Positions 43,694 through 56,600 of a DNA stretch of 64,000 nucleotides are shown in pieces. A model generated the notes under the pieces. It did not search any database. It saw nothing but the letters and a program-made list of their open reading frames with translations, and had not been told where the DNA came from. Origin of the DNA: Timema cristinae (lineage: Eukaryota; Arthropoda; Insecta; Phasmatodea; Timematidae); NCBI GenBank assembly GCA_039000515.1, contig JBCFYV010000001.1, positions 15,415,928-15,479,927 of the forward strand. The letters run 5' to 3'. The first letter of the stretch is position 1; each line of letters begins with the position of its first letter. Position numbers and translations under genes: made by a program.

Positions 43694-44108
43694 GTAACAT
43701 CATTCTCGTGCTAGAATATTCTGTCGGTGACGGGTATATCGGGGTTTGAAACCTGGTTGGGTATATTGAGGATGTTTCCCTCCCTTAATGGTTTCCTCGA
43801 GCTCTCCACGCAAATGAGGCTATACTTTATCTGAATTGGACCTTCCTAGTGTATTAACATATTAGTGTAAATTAGTACAAATTAGAATATCTTGTGAATG
43901 TGGGGAATGCCAGGCCTCCACCGTGGTTCGGATTCCACGTTAAACTGTAGGTCCTTCATTTCATCTCACAATCACCCTAACATTACACATTAGCGTAAGT
44001 GCGTATAACCCGAACGGGTAGTAAGACGCGGTGCTAAATAATAATATATATATTATAATAATAATAGTACAAATTAGCAATTATCTCAAATAAGTGGTAA
44101 GACGCGAT
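43694..44108 (+). mobile_element. SINE-A copy split by SINE-B
   Basis: Head and body at 43694-43885 (TGACGGGTATATCGGGGTTT ...) and tail at 44066-44108 (GTGGTAAGACGCGATGATTA) flank the nested element. Confidence 0.85.
43886..44065 (+). mobile_element. SINE-B, 5'-truncated, nested in SINE-A
   Basis: It starts mid-body at CTTGTGAATGTGGGGAATGC and ends GACGCGGTGCTAAATAATAA. A perfect 12-bp duplication AGTACAAATTAG lies at 43874-43885 and 44066-44077. Confidence 0.93.
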
Positions 44109-45046
44109 GATTAGGAGCGTGTATCACATGTCAATCAACTCTGCTAGAAATAATACATTTACACCAACAATATCGCATGTGGAAACGTTCTAATTAAAGA
44201 TTAATGGAGATAAAGAGTTAATAGAAGTTCATAATACAAAACATTGTTGAAATACTAAATTATATTTGTATAAAAACTTCATTTAAAAGGCGGTTTTTGA
44301 CCATTTTAAAATGGCTTCATAAATCATAATTCTGTTATAATAGGGACAAACTGTAGTTATTAACAAGAAACTTTGTCACTTTGTCCCCCATCGTCACCGC
44401 GAGAAATGTCGAGTAATCATTCAAATACAAATGCACTGCACAGTCCACACGTTTCTGAAATATTGGCAGTGTTTTCTGTTCCCATTTACTACCATACCTC
44501 CCGCGAGCCGGGGGCTGATTTGGGCCTGTTATGATGAACGCTCTTAAACAAACATTCCATAGCTACAGACAAATCCAAGAAAATCCCCTGAAAGTTTCTA
44601 AAAGGGGTAAAAAGATACCTCACTCAATGCGGCCTCACGAAAAAGCGCCACGTATCGCTGTTCATAAGAACACGGATAAAGTTGGTATTAGCGGCCGAGT
44701 GTAGTTTACATTACTTACTTTACTCGCACTTACTAATATTTTAAATACATCGGACAGAATCAAAAGCTTCCACGAGAAGTCATAGTTATGATTGACCCAA
44801 ACTACGAACGAAAAGTTTACTAATGTTAAAAAAAGAGGGCACATAAAAATAACGTCAACTCTTTGAACATTTGGAGTTACTTAAGGAAACAAAAAATATT
44901 ATTTTGTTTCCTAATCTGATTTACTATACTCCCGTTAGTACTGTGTACGTACCCAAAATAAAAATAAAACATTGTACCTTAAACCTTTTGGGCTTGTAAG
45001 TGTGCCATGAACTTAAAAAAGTTTGTGGAACTCTCATCAAGGAATT
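44109..45046. other. Unique stretch, no gene seen
   Basis: A less AT-rich patch at 44380-44700 has no convincing open frame. Confidence 0.3.
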
Positions 45047-45050
45047 TTAA

Positions 45051-45240
45051 GGTGTGAGTGAAGAGATTGGGAGAAAAAACTAGTGTTTTTACAGTTTTTA
45101 TATAAAAACCTTTATTGATTAAAATAAATCAACAGTTGTTTAATATCTGTAGAAATATTTTGTTTATTTTGGACCAAAAAAAAAATGGCTATAAAACCTT
45201 AAGAATACGTCCCTTTCTTGCGTTTCCCTACATTTCCACC
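45051..45240. mobile_element. MITE-2 copy, internally deleted (190 bp)
   Basis: TTAA at 45047-45050, then GGTGTGAGTGAAGAGATTGG and TTTTTACAGTTTTTATATAA. The inverted right arm has TTGGACCAAAAAAAAAATGG and ends TTTCCACC. The right target reads TCAG instead of TTAA. Most of the arms' inner parts are lost. Confidence 0.75.
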
Positions 45241-45243
45241 TCA

Positions 45244-45760
45244 GATCAGAAGTGGTCCAGAGTTTTATCAGAACGGAGCGTACTAAACAACACCGTGTCG
45301 AGGGATGGGTAAGGGGTGCGTGGGGTAGTTACGCGCACGTGCGTAGGCTCAGTGGGTCAACGACCCCTGGTAGAAGGGGTTCATGTACCGGTACAGTTCA
45401 AACCAGAATAAGAAGAGGGGGGACGGGAAGTCAAATGGTCCTATTTTTTATTTTTATTGAAAAACGTCTTATCATCATTACATGACTACCGTTCCAGTTT
45501 ATCTACCTCACCTACCCCCCCAAAAGGAGAAAGAATGATTTTTATATGCAAATTACATTCGGGACATTTTACGGTTAAAAAAAAACATGAGATAAGTTAT
45601 CTTAATGGGTGAAGGCTTGGTTGGGTTCGTGTTTTATATTTTGTGCGTGTTTACGACTTTTTTTTTATACACGCAACAATTGAAACGTTTGCTGTAAAAA
45701 AAACTCTAAGTCTAAGACACGTTCTTTAATAAAACTAGAATATCAAACGATATTTTAGTA
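45244..45760. other. Stretch with a GC-richer patch, no gene seen
   Basis: 45250-45430 is GC-richer and has a 77-codon plus-strand frame, rich in Arg and Gly, without a recognisable domain. I do not call it coding. Confidence 0.25.
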
Positions 45761-45762
45761 TT

Positions 45763-46000
45763 ACCTCACTCGGTGGCCGCATGACCTAAGGCGTCACTCT
45801 CATGTTGGACTATAATGGCGATTATAGGGAGCTCAAGGTCCGAATCCCGCTCAACTGTACTAGGTTTTTTTTTCCAAAGTGATTTTCCACGCTCCCTTTA
45901 CGCAAATTAGGTTACACTTCCTCTAAATTCAACCTTTCTCATCCTTTACTCATTAGTGTACATATGCATATAACTTGGACAGGTAGTAAATCGCGGTGCA
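45763..46000 (+). mobile_element. SINE-A copy
   Basis: ACCTCACTCGGTGGCCGCAT, box B GGTCCGAATCCC, body CTCCCTTTACGCAAATTAGG, diverged tail GGACAGGTAGTAAATCGCGG. Confidence 0.88.
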
Positions 46001-46455
46001 AATATATATTTAATAGACGTCTATGACTTTATATGAATCTGTGTGATGAGTAAAGTATAATTCCGGGAGCAACTTTCTGGGTGGATACAAAGGATTTTAA
46101 GAATGTAACTTGTAGCGTTTTTTGATACTTTATTTAATCTAGAATATAAAGCATGGAACCGATTTAAGAAATGAGTAATCATTTATGTTTTTACAACAAC
46201 AACAACAACAAAAAAGGGGGGTCATGTTTTATAATCTTAAAATCTTTAATTTACCGCTTTAATTAACATTAGTTTAAGTATCTTGCTTGCGTGATCAGCT
46301 AAGTCCTTAGTTCAAGTTCATCGGGTGTCAAAATGATTATACCAAAGGTCACGCGAATAAGAAATGTCTGAAATTCCGTGAGGTTTCACCATAAATCCAC
46401 ATAATAATTTGTTAAAAACCAGTGATGGCATATCAGTGAACTCAGCTATAATATC

Positions 46456-46674
46456 ACCCGCTCCGGTGGTTGGTTAGGTCTAGAGCATCGCAATAGACTG
46501 GACTGTCAACGACGGGGAGGTCGGGGTTGGAATATCGGTAAGGGTGATTTTCCCTAAATGGTTTGTATTCCACTCTCTCTCTCTATGTAAATGTGGGTAC
46601 ACTTTCTCTAAATTCCCTCTCCTCATTCCTAGCACATTAGCATATCCCAAACGGTTAGTAAAACACGGTGAATA
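46456..46674 (+). mobile_element. SINE-A copy
   Basis: ACCCGCTCCGGTGGTTGGTT through GACGGGGAGGTCGGGGTTGG to tail CCCAAACGGTTAGTAAAACA. Confidence 0.85.
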
Positions 46675-47402
46675 AACCCAGCTATATTAACTAGTATAAA
46701 TACGAGTAGGGTTAACTGTAAGTAAATGCATCATCATCCGCCCTAAAACAATAAAAACATGGAATACCATTCTTTAAAAAATAAAATGTTATGTAGGGAA
46801 TTTAATCCTGGTACTTCTTGATTAAGGGAAAGGTGTCCAAACAAATTTACCTGATCCCACCATTGCTTGTAACGTTTGTTTATATTAAGTATTATTAAAA
46901 ATAATGAAATATAATCGTTGTAAACTTATAGTCGACCACAGATATCGATTATCTCAAATATAAATGTATCGCTCCCGCGTTTAAATAGTTTTCATTCAGG
47001 TGCTGACGTATGGGGTTAATTATTTACATGGATTAATTGCTTTTTCCGTCGGTACACGTTTATTGGAATGAGGTCAACTTGGATTGGGGGGAGGGGGGGG
47101 TTGGCAGTTTGTCATTGTAACGGGTGTTTAAAGGGGCTTTTGTAGCGTTATTTGACAGTCAGAACCACAACGATACTTAGCCCTGGTAGGGATGGTATCG
47201 ATACTATCAACAAGAGGATACTACAGCTCCCGGGTGACGATAAAAATAGCGGCCGGGTGTTTCCCGTCAACTGATTGGTCCTTTACAGAGCTACGACGTA
47301 AAATATCTCCGTGTTGAAAAGAGAGTGAGTATTTGAGTGGAGTTAAATAAATAAGTCAGGCTATTTAGAATTAGATCATTAAAAAGATCATATTCTATTC
47401 TT
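46675..47402. other. Unique stretch, no gene seen
   Basis: Mixed composition with a G-rich tract at 47086-47102 (GGGGGGAGGGGGGGG). Confidence 0.3.
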
Positions 47403-47403
47403 C

Positions 47404-47451
<48 letters not shown>
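47403..47451. repeat. (AT)n microsatellite
   Basis: AT run of about 48 bp with one interruption at its left side. Confidence 0.95.
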
Positions 47452-47454
<3 letters not shown>

Positions 47455-47792
47455 TTCCTAATATCCCTCCACACCCTATAGCAGCCCCTAGACGATCTGG
47501 AAAGATGAAATTTTCCATACTTATAGTATAAATGGTTCTAGGTCACTTGGACTAGATATAAAAGGTTTAATCTCAACATATCTACAGGAAAAAATGTCAG
47601 TAGACCTTATAAATTATAAATTTTCGTAGTTAGACATTTTTTTTAGGATTATTGACTGTAGATCATAGGTAATACGGGACAAGCTCAAGAAGCCAGATTT
47701 TTGATTATATTTAAATATGTAATTAATAATAATATAATTAATTTAGTTCACTCTCATTTTATCCAATCCTACGTAATAATTGACAGAATCTT

Positions 47793-48000
47793 GCTTCGGT
47801 GGTCGCGTGGTCTAAGGCGTCACTCTTGTGTTGGATTAGCCTGCCGATGACAGGGATATAGGAATTTTGATCCCGGTTGGATGTACTGAGGGTTTTTTCC
47901 GCTCTTCACCCACACAAATGCGGGTACACTTCCTTAAAACTCCTCATACTTAGCTAATTAGCGTAATCAGTACATATGCGTATCAGATGAACAGGTGGTA
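47793..48000 (+). mobile_element. SINE-A copy
   Basis: GCTTCGGTGGTCGCGTGGTC, then TAAGGCGTCACTCTTGTGTT, through to a degenerate tail CAGATGAACAGGTGGTAAGA. This copy has one of the best-preserved heads. Confidence 0.9.
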
Positions 48001-48072
48001 AGAAATAAAACTGAAAGAAAGGTATTTTTTTACAAACAATCCCAGCAATGCATGCGCTTGTATATTTCTGTT

Positions 48073-48376
48073 GGTGACCTGGTGGTCTAGGGGTAAGGTG
48101 TCAGACTTCTGTGCTGGAGGTCCGGGGTTCAATCCTCGGTCCCGGCACAGATTTATCTGATTACCAAACCCTTCCTTCACCTCTGACAAGACATCTTGTG
48201 AATGTGGGGAATGCCAGGTTGCCACCGTGGTTCGGATTCCACGTTAAACTGTAGGTCCTTCATTTCATCTCACAATCACCCTACCATTACACATTAGCGT
48301 AAATGCGTATAACCTGAATGGGTAGTAAGACGCGGTGCTAAATAATAATAATAATTAATAATAATAATAATAAATA
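48073..48376 (+). mobile_element. SINE-B, full length
   Basis: GGTGACCTGGTGGTCTAGGG to GACGCGGTGCTAAATAATAA plus an AAT-rich tract. It is nearly identical to the copies at 9348 and 50076. Confidence 0.95.
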
Positions 48377-48510
48377 ATAATATATTGAAGGCAAAGTTTC
48401 GTCAAGTTGGTTGGTTTTATAATCAATCTGTCGTAGATAATCCTAAAAACTAGTTCTATAATTATTTTTATTAATTAATAATTAGCTTCTAGGTTGCAAA
48501 TTTTGTTTTT

Positions 48511-48688
48511 TCACCGTGACTTACTACCCGTCCGGGTATGTAGTCTGCCAATTACTCTAATGCACTAGGCGCGGCGCTTTTCAAGGAGTAAGTTTGGGAA
48601 ACCGTTGAGTAAAAACCACCCTTATAACCGCAAGCTCTACGTCATCGGCAGTCATGTCTATTGCGAGAGTAGCGCGTTAGACCAGGCA
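48511..48688 (-). mobile_element. SINE-A copy, head truncated at a hAT-like sequence
   Basis: Complement from CACCGTGACTTACTACCCGT to GAGTAGCGCGTTAGACC. There the sequence switches to CAGGCATATCTAACCTTCCT. Confidence 0.8.
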
Positions 48689-48735
48689 TATCTAACCTTC
48701 CTAGACTGATGGCCGCATATATTCTTGTGGAATTA
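48688..48735. mobile_element. hAT-like terminal fragment
   Basis: CAGGCATATCTAACCTTCCT and ACTGATGGCCGC resemble a hAT terminus. It interrupts a SINE-A head at the same TAGACC region as the insertion at 11952. Confidence 0.35.
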
Positions 48736-50060
48736 AACTGGAGGACCTAATGCCCAGATATAATAAAAATATATGAGCGAATAATCATTTATTTTTAACA
48801 AATACATACACGCATTACACAAGTAATATTATTCTTACAATTCCAGAAACTCCATGGATATTAACGAGCATCTACGACAGTTCCAAGAGCACAATTTGTT
48901 GTTTATTTCTGCAATCTGTAGTATTTACCTTTGAGTACACAAAAATCTCGCACTAGATGCACTTCTCTTAGATGGTTCAATGAGGAATGGAGGGGTTAAG
49001 ATGTTTATAATGGTATCCTAAAGATGTTCAGTATCTAAGTATTTGTATCTAAGATTAAATCTTGTGTTAAAATGAATCTTAGATATTATTTTAATTCTTT
49101 TATTTATTTAAAGGTTACAAGGACTAGTATACATCTCTTCCCTGCTTTCACACAAGATCTTTGTCCGCACCAAGCTTTGAACCCAATCCTATCGTAGTTG
49201 ACTGGAATAGAGATAAAAGATATATAGGAAACATTGATGACGCCATCTTGTTTTGGTCAGAAATAAAGGGAAACATTGATAACTACTTTTTTGACCGGAA
49301 ACAAAGAGAAACGTTGATGACGTCATCTTGTCTTTGCAAAAAATATTATACTTAATTTATTATTATATATATATATTATACTTTATCTGATCTCCAACTT
49401 TGTAATTATACATGTAAGTTGGAAAATCAGATAGAATAAGGGTTTGATACCAAACAAAACCTACGTACGAAATAAAATACAAATGATGGTTCATAATTTA
49501 TCCTACTTGTGACTCTCCAGTAGTTTATCTTCTGAGACTCAGAATGAAAGTGCAAGGAAAAGACAGTAAGAAAGGGGAAATAAAAAGGAAGTCAATTACG
49601 AAGAGAATCAAAGAGACGTAGAGAAAAGGAAAGATCGGGACAAAGGAAATCACGAAATAAAAAAGGGGCTTACTTTACTCTTGTCGACGCCTTTGACGCA
49701 GGAATCGATTTTTCTATTGTGCTATTTTACTCTTATTTTTATTCGCGTTAGAAGTGAATAAAGCAAAAAAAAAAAAAAAATAAAGGAGGTGTCACATGGA
49801 AATGGTGAAAGTTTATGTTTATGGTTGAGAGGTACATTTTTGAATAAATGGCCATCTTTTAGGAACCGAACAAATATGTAGTTAATTCAATCAGCTAAAT
49901 TTTTGAATTGTTTTGTAGCTTACGACGACATCAAATTGATTGAACTCTTGTTTTTATGAAATTGTACGCCTTTAGCGCCTGAATGACAGACAATTCTACA
50001 AATACTACTGGGTTACAGTTTGCATTTAGAAATATGTAGAGGATAATCAATTAAATGTTT
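48736..50060. other. AT-rich stretch, no gene seen
   Basis: Apart from the repeat at 49223-49345, unique DNA. The 64-codon plus-strand frame near 49161 reads through that repeat. Confidence 0.3.
49223..49345. repeat. ~45-bp direct repeat, 3 diverged copies, with a CRE-like palindrome
   Basis: GAAACATTGATGACGCCATC recurs as GAAACATTGATAAC and GAAACGTTGATGACGTCATC. The last copy holds TGACGTCA (49318-49325), the full cAMP-response-element palindrome. A related GAAACCTGATGTCATCG occurs near 60325. Confidence 0.55.
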
Positions 50061-50075
50061 TATAAGATTGTTGTC

Positions 50076-50355
50076 GGTGACCTGGTGGTCTAGGGGTAAG
50101 GTGTCAGACTTCTATGCTGGCGGCCGGGGTTCAATCCTCGGTCCCGGCAAAGATTTATCTGATTACCAAACCCTTCCTTCACCTCTGACAAGACATCTTG
50201 TGAATGTGGGGAATGCCAGGCCTCCACCGTGGTTCGGATTCCACGTTAAACTGTAGGTCCTTCATTTCATCTCACAATCACCCTACCATTACACATTAGC
50301 GTAAGTGCGTATAACCAGAATGGGTAGTAAGACGCGGTGCTAATAATAATAATAA
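50076..50355 (+). mobile_element. SINE-B, full length
   Basis: GGTGACCTGGTGGTCTAGGG to GACGCGGTGCTAATAATAAT. TATAAGATTGTT (50061) and TATAAGACTGTT (50356) form a 12-bp duplication with one mismatch. Confidence 0.95.
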
Positions 50356-50367
50356 TATAAGACTGTT

Positions 50368-50794
50368 ATAAACCTCAAGAGTTTATATTGAGTGAGTAAA
50401 CAAATATAAACAAACATTATACGAACCTAGACACAATTTTATTCAAAGTGTGGTATTAATTACATTATTTTAAAATAACCCCGTTAAAGGACAATTTAGT
50501 ACAAATGTGAAAAGAATGAATATTGTCCAGAAATGATGACAGTTATTTAAATTGATCTTGTTATTATATGGGCCTGAATGTTTGGGTTATTCTCACCTTG
50601 GACATTTTGGTTTTAAAAAGTTAATACCTATTTTAAATTGAGATACCCTTTAAAAGCCTTCATTTGAAACTCAAAATAGAGGCACTCAGGATTAGTATGT
50701 TCACATTAAACTATACATGGGGCTTCACACATTCATTTAGTGTAAATATATTGGATACATAACCTGTCGTTACGTACCTAGACTTGGAGTACCA
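50368..50794. other. Unique stretch, no gene seen
   Basis: AT-rich DNA before the 36-bp array. Confidence 0.3.
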
Positions 50795-51565
50795 GTTTAG
50801 GGTCAGGTACAATATCCATGTGGCCAGCCAAATGAGAGTCAGGCACAATATCCATGTGGCCAGCCAAATGAGTCAGGTACAATATCCATGTGGCCAGCCA
50901 AATGAGAGTCAGGTACAATATCCATGTGGCCAGCCAAATGAGAGTTAGGTACAATATCCATGTGGCCAGCCAAATGAGAGTCAGGTACAATATCCGTGTG
51001 GCCAGCCAAATGAGAGTCAGGTACAATATCCATGTGGCCAGCCAAATGAGAGTCAGGTACAATATCTATGTGGCCAGCCAAATGAGAGTCAGGTACAATA
51101 TCCATGTGACCAGCCAAATGAGAGTCAGGTACAATATCCATGTGGCCAGCCAAATGAGAGTCGGGTACAATATCCGTGTGGCCAGCCAAATGAGAGTCAG
51201 GTACAATATCCATGTGGCCAGCCAAATGAGAGTTAGGTACAATATCCATGTGGCCAGCCAGATGAGAGTTAGGTACAATATCCATGTGGCCAGCCAAATG
51301 AGAGTTAGGTATAATATCCATGTGGCCAGCCAAATGAGAGTTAGGTACAATATCCATGTGGCCAGCCAAATGAGAGTCAGGTACAATATCCGTGTGGCCA
51401 GCCAAATGAGAGTCGGTACAATATCCGTGTGGTCAGCCAAATGAGAGTTAGGTACAATATCCATGTGGCCAGCCAAATGAGAGTCAGGTACAATATCCGT
51501 GTGCTCAGCCAAATAAGTCAGATATCCGGTGGTCACCAAATGAGAGTCAGGTACAATATCCGTGC
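50795..51565. repeat. Minisatellite, 36-bp unit, ~21 copies
   Basis: The unit is TCAGGTACAATATCCATGTG followed by GCCAGCCAAATGAGAG. Since 36 is a multiple of three, frames of 184-188 codons appear on both strands. They are dodecapeptide repeats with no other sign of coding. Confidence 0.97.
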
Positions 51566-51621
51566 GGGCAGTAGATAACGCAGGTAAAACAATCTCGCAC
51601 TTGTCATATTATCGACCAATG

Positions 51622-51711
51622 TGACCTTGAAAACAAGTACGTGGAAGGGTAATAGCCAAGGTCAGTGACGTGACCTCCATGAATGTTTGACCACATTGGG
51701 TCACGTGACCT
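51622..51711. promoter_or_regulatory. Cluster of nuclear-receptor half-sites and an E-box palindrome (candidate)
   Basis: TGACCTTGA (51622-51630, reverse of TCAAGGTCA), CCAAGGTCA (51656-51664), TGACCT (51671-51676), TTGACC (51687-51692) and the perfect palindrome GGTCACGTGACC (51699-51710) lie within 90 bp of unique DNA. YCAAGGYCA is the established NR5A/FTZ-F1/ERR site and CACGTG the E-box core. Regulatory activity is inference. Confidence 0.4.
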
Positions 51712-53507
51712 GGCACTCACGCGACACATATCAACCTCAAGGTTAAGCTCTCAATTAGGGAGATTTAAAGTATGGTTTTATTTTTTTATTTTAGATCTTT
51801 CTCATGCTAATAAAATATTATCCCTCCTTACTAAAACATTTTTTTTAAATAGTGCACATAATTATATTTATATAATATTTGTGTTGATGGCTCATGTTAA
51901 CATGTATGGTGTGATTTTAAATGTTTCTTTTTTCAACATACAGCTTACATTTTGAAATTTACATTCATATATAAAATATACTGTACAGTAGATCTATCAC
52001 TGCTTTGGTTTTCCCTAACAGCTAGTCAAAGCTCGTAATGCCAACATTGTCTGAAAGTCACTATTGTCAACATATTTAGAAATAATTATTATTTGCTAAA
52101 TATCACTATTATTATCACTAAACATACTATCAATCACTTTTAACAATACTTCTCTAAGAATTAGAGTAGAGTTGTATTTCCCATAATCAAATTTAAGAAA
52201 AAATAGACAAGTCAATCAATTCTAGTTTTTCTTTTAACTCTTGTGGCAATAGGTTGAATAGAACGTGAATTTATACATTTAATGGTATTATATTCAGTTA
52301 TTTATATTTTTAAAACGGGCCTCGCATATCTTTAACATAAATAAATGGTTTGTGATAATAAAGAAAAGACATACGAAATGTTTGTGAAATAATAAAAGGT
52401 TTAAATTTTGTAAACATGGGTATCAATACCATTAGCCATTCAACCGGCAACAAGGTCCTCTACGTCACCAACTGGCAGCATAGCTTCTATTCAGTGGCCA
52501 TATTTGTTTTTTGAATCTAAGGCCACTTTTAATGACCTCTTGCTTTTAAGAATTAACTTGATTTTAACAGCAAACGCAAACTTCAAAACTATACCAACAA
52601 CCAAACGGTTATCCTGATAATCAAAATCTAATAATTTAAAAAAATACATTATAACAGTATAAAACACGTGCGTGTGTCCACAAGTTGAAGTCAACAAAAT
52701 ATGTAACATATATTTGAGTATTTAGACGTGTCTATGTTACTGTTAATAATTTTATTACAAATTTTAATAATACAATGTCTTTTTTAAATATTAATTTGTC
52801 TACTTAGTAATCCGTGTATTCTTTTGTGAATATTAGTTCGTGGTGTGAGCGTGTCATCCTTGGAAAATAAACGGGTTTTTAGTGATATTAAAATAATTAT
52901 TTTCCAATATAATATTGAAGCGTGGGGTTAAAAAAATAGCGTGTGTTTCTCAGTGATCAATATACATTATTCGAAAATACAAGTCTGTACATCAAGACTA
53001 TAAAATATATCTTTTAACTCCAATGTTGTGTTGACCACTAGGCTAAACCTCAAGTTTTTTGGACTTTTATAGTAGTTGAAGAAACTCTGTGAAGTTTAAT
53101 AAAAATATTAGCGAGTCTATCTCAGTTTTCATTAGATAAATAATAGGCCAAGACTTCAAGTGATAATCTATTGTAATTTTATAAGAGAATAAGTTAACTG
53201 TTAAAAAGTACTGAATCTAAAATAGATTTAAAAAAAATTAAGATAGCTTTTTATTTATCAGTAGGCCCTAAAAGATATGATGGTGTTAAAGGGTTTCCTG
53301 TGACCTTGTTGGACAACGCTTAAAGGTACAAGCCAGTTCATAATTTAAAAAATGATTAGTAAAAATAATTTAATGGTAATAAAGGAAGCTAATATGGGAT
53401 TAAATGCTAAAATTGTTAATACTGCAGAAAAAATGAATAATTAATACTAGGCTTAACATCAACATATCAAGGTCAACAATAAATAAAACTGTCATATATA
53501 TTTCTTG
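51712..53507. other. AT-rich stretch, no gene seen
   Basis: Two frames of 90 and 72 codons occur, of AT-driven composition and without recognisable domains. TCAAGGTCA is present at about 53467. Confidence 0.3.
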
Positions 53508-53645
53508 TATAGACCTAAATTTTGACTGTCAAAAGTGACAGCTGCTAAACATATGTTTTGCAGAACATATTGTTCGGCGTAGGGATACATAATTTGGTCT
53601 GGTAACTTTTCATAACTATCAGTCAGCATCAAAGAAGTCGTAAAT
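53508..53645. mobile_element. MITE-1 fragment
   Basis: AGACCTAAATTTTGACTGTC, GACAGCTGCTAAACATATGT and ATACATAATTTGGTCTGGTA match MITE-1. One end shows AGTCAGCATCAAAGAAG. The outermost termini are lost. Confidence 0.8.
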
Positions 53646-53674
53646 TAACTATAGTTTTAAAACAAAATTAATCT

Positions 53675-56600
53675 AATGCCCCTGTATGTTACTAGATGCA
53701 ACCTTTTCAAACAGGATGTATGTAGAATTGCGTGTTGCTTTATCTCACGGGGCTTAGAGTAGCCTTGAGACAAAACTAATATAAAATCCCCTTGATGTTT
53801 CTATATGTAACTTGCCACACAGTACTGTATGTAGAATTGCATGTTGCTCTATCTCACGGGGCTTGGAGTAGCCTTGAGACAAAACTAATATAAAATCCCC
53901 TTGATGTTTCTATATGTAACTTGCCACACAGTACTGTATGTAGAATTGCATGTTGCTCTATCTCACGGGGCTTGGAGTAGCCTTGAGACAAAACTAATAT
54001 AAAATCCCCTTGATGTTTCTATATGTAACTTGCCACACAGTACTGTATGTAGAATTGCATGTTGCTCTATCTCACGGGGCTTGGAGTAGCCTTGAGACAA
54101 AACTAATATAAAATCCCCTTGATGTTTCTATATGTAACTTGCCACACAGTACTGTATGTAGAATTGCATGTTGCTCTATCTCACGGGCTTGGAGTAGCCT
54201 TGAGACAAAACTAATATAAAATCCCCTTGATGTTTCTATATGTAACTTGCCACACAGTACTGTATGTAGAATTGCATGTTGCTCTATCTCACGGGGCTTG
54301 GAGTAGCCTTGAGACAAAACTAATATAAAATCCCCTTGATGTTTCTATATGTAACTTGCCACACAGTACTGTATGTAGAATTGCATGTTGCTCTATCTCA
54401 CGGGGCTTGGAGTAGCCTTGAGACAAAACTAATATAAAATCCCCTTGATGTTTCTATATGTAACTTGCCACACAGTACTGTATGTAGAATTGCATGTTGC
54501 TCTATCTCACGGGCTTGGAGTAGCCTTGAGACAAAACTAATATAAAATCCCCTTGATGTTTCTATATGTAACTTGCCACACAGTACTGTATGTAGAATTG
54601 CATGTTGCTTTATCTCACGGGGCTTGGAGTAGCCTTGAGACAAAACTAATATAAAATCCCCTTGATGTTTCTATATGTAACTTGCCACACAGTACTGTAT
54701 GTAGAATTGCATGTTGCTCTATCTCACGGGCTTGGAGTAGCCTTGAGACAAAACTAATATAAAATCCCCTTGATGTTTCTATATGTAACTTGCCACACAG
54801 TACTGTATGTAGAATTGCATGTTGCTCTATCTCACGGGGCTTGGAGTAGCCTTGAGACAAAACTAATATAAAATCCCCTTGATGTTTCTATATGTAACTT
54901 GCCACACAGTACTGTATGTAGAATTGCATGTTGCTCTATCTCACGGGCTTGGAGTAGCCTTGAGACAAAACTAATATAAAATCCCCTTGATGTTTCTATA
55001 TGTAACTTGCCACACAGTACTGTATGTAGAATTGCATGTTGCTTATCTCACGGGGCTTGGAGTAGCCTTGAGACAAAACTAATATAAAATCCCCTTGATG
55101 TTTCTATATGTAACTTGCCACACAGTACTGTATGTAGAATTGCATGTTGCTCTATCTCACGGGGCTTGGAGTAGCCTTGAGACAAAACTAATATAAAATC
55201 CCCTTGATGTTTCTATATGTAACTTGCCACACAGTACTGTATGTAGAATTGCATGTTGCTCTATCTCACGGGGCTTGGAGTAGCCTTGAGACAAAACTAA
55301 TATAAAATCCCCTTGATGTTTCTATATGTAACTTGCCACACAGTACTGTATGTAGAATTGCATGTTGCTCTATCTCACGGGGCTTGGAGTAGCCTTGAGA
55401 CAAAACTAATATAAAATCCCCTTGATGTTTCTATATGTAACTTGCCACACAGTACTGTATGAAGAATTGCATGTTGCTCTATCTCACGGGGCTTGGAGTA
55501 GCCTTGAGACAAAACTAATATAAAATCCCCTTGATGTTTCTATATGTAACTTGCCACACAGTACTGTATGTAGAATTGCATGTTGCTCTATCTCACGGGG
55601 CTTGGAGTAGCCTTGAGACAAAACTAATATAAAATCCCCTTGATGTTTCTATATGTAACTTGCCACACAGTACTGTATGTAGAATTGCATGTTGCTCTAT
55701 CTCACGGGCTTGGAGTAGCCTTGAGACAAAACTAATATAAAATCCCCTTGATGTTTCTATATGTAACTTGCCACACAGTACTGTATGTAGAATTGCATGT
55801 TGCTCTATCTCACGGGGCTTGGAGTAGCCTTGAGACAAAACTAATATAAAATCCCCTTGATGTTTCTATATGTAACTTGCCACACAGTACTGTATGTAGA
55901 ATTGCATGTTGCTCTATCTCACGGGGCTTGGAGTAGCCTTGAGACAAAACTAATATAAAATCCCCTTGATGTTTCTATATGTAACTTGCCACACAGTACT
56001 GTATGTAGAATTGCATGTTGCTCTATCTCACGGGGCTTGGAGTAGCCTTGAGACAAAACTAATATAAAATCCCCTTGATGTTTTATATGTAACTTGCCAC
56101 ACAGAACTGTATGTAGAATTGCATGTTGCTTTATCTCACGGGGCTTGGAGTAGCCTTGAGACAAAACTAATATAAAATCCCCTTGATGTTTCTATATGTA
56201 ACTTGCCACACAGTACTGTATGTAGAATTGCATGTTGCTCTATCTCACGGGGCTTGGAGTAGCCTTGAGACAAAACTAATATAAAATCCCCTTGATGTTT
56301 CTATATGTAACTTGCCACACAGTACTGTATGTAGAATTGCATGTTGCTCTATCTCACGGGGCTTGGAGTAGCCTTGAGACAAAACTAATATAAAATCCCC
56401 TTGATGTTTCTATATGTAACTTGCCACACAGTACTGTATGTAGAATTGCATGTTGCTCTATCTCACGGGCTTGGAGTAGCCTTGAGACAAAACTAATATA
56501 AAATCCCCTTGATGTTTCTATATGTAACTTGCCACACAGTACTGTATGTAGAATTGCATGTTGCTCTATCTCACGGGGCTTGGAGTAGCCTTGAGACAAA

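Noticed and set aside
45252..45485. Arg/Gly-rich 77-codon frame in a GC-richer patch
   Set aside because: No domain, no splice signals I trust, and composition bias explains the open frame.
50778..51539. Frames of 94-188 codons on both strands with dodecapeptide repeats
   Set aside because: They are products of the 36-bp minisatellite. Open frames on both strands at once argue against coding.
52491..52709. 72-codon minus-strand frame near 52.6 kb
   Set aside because: AT-driven composition, no recognisable domain and no neighbouring exon.
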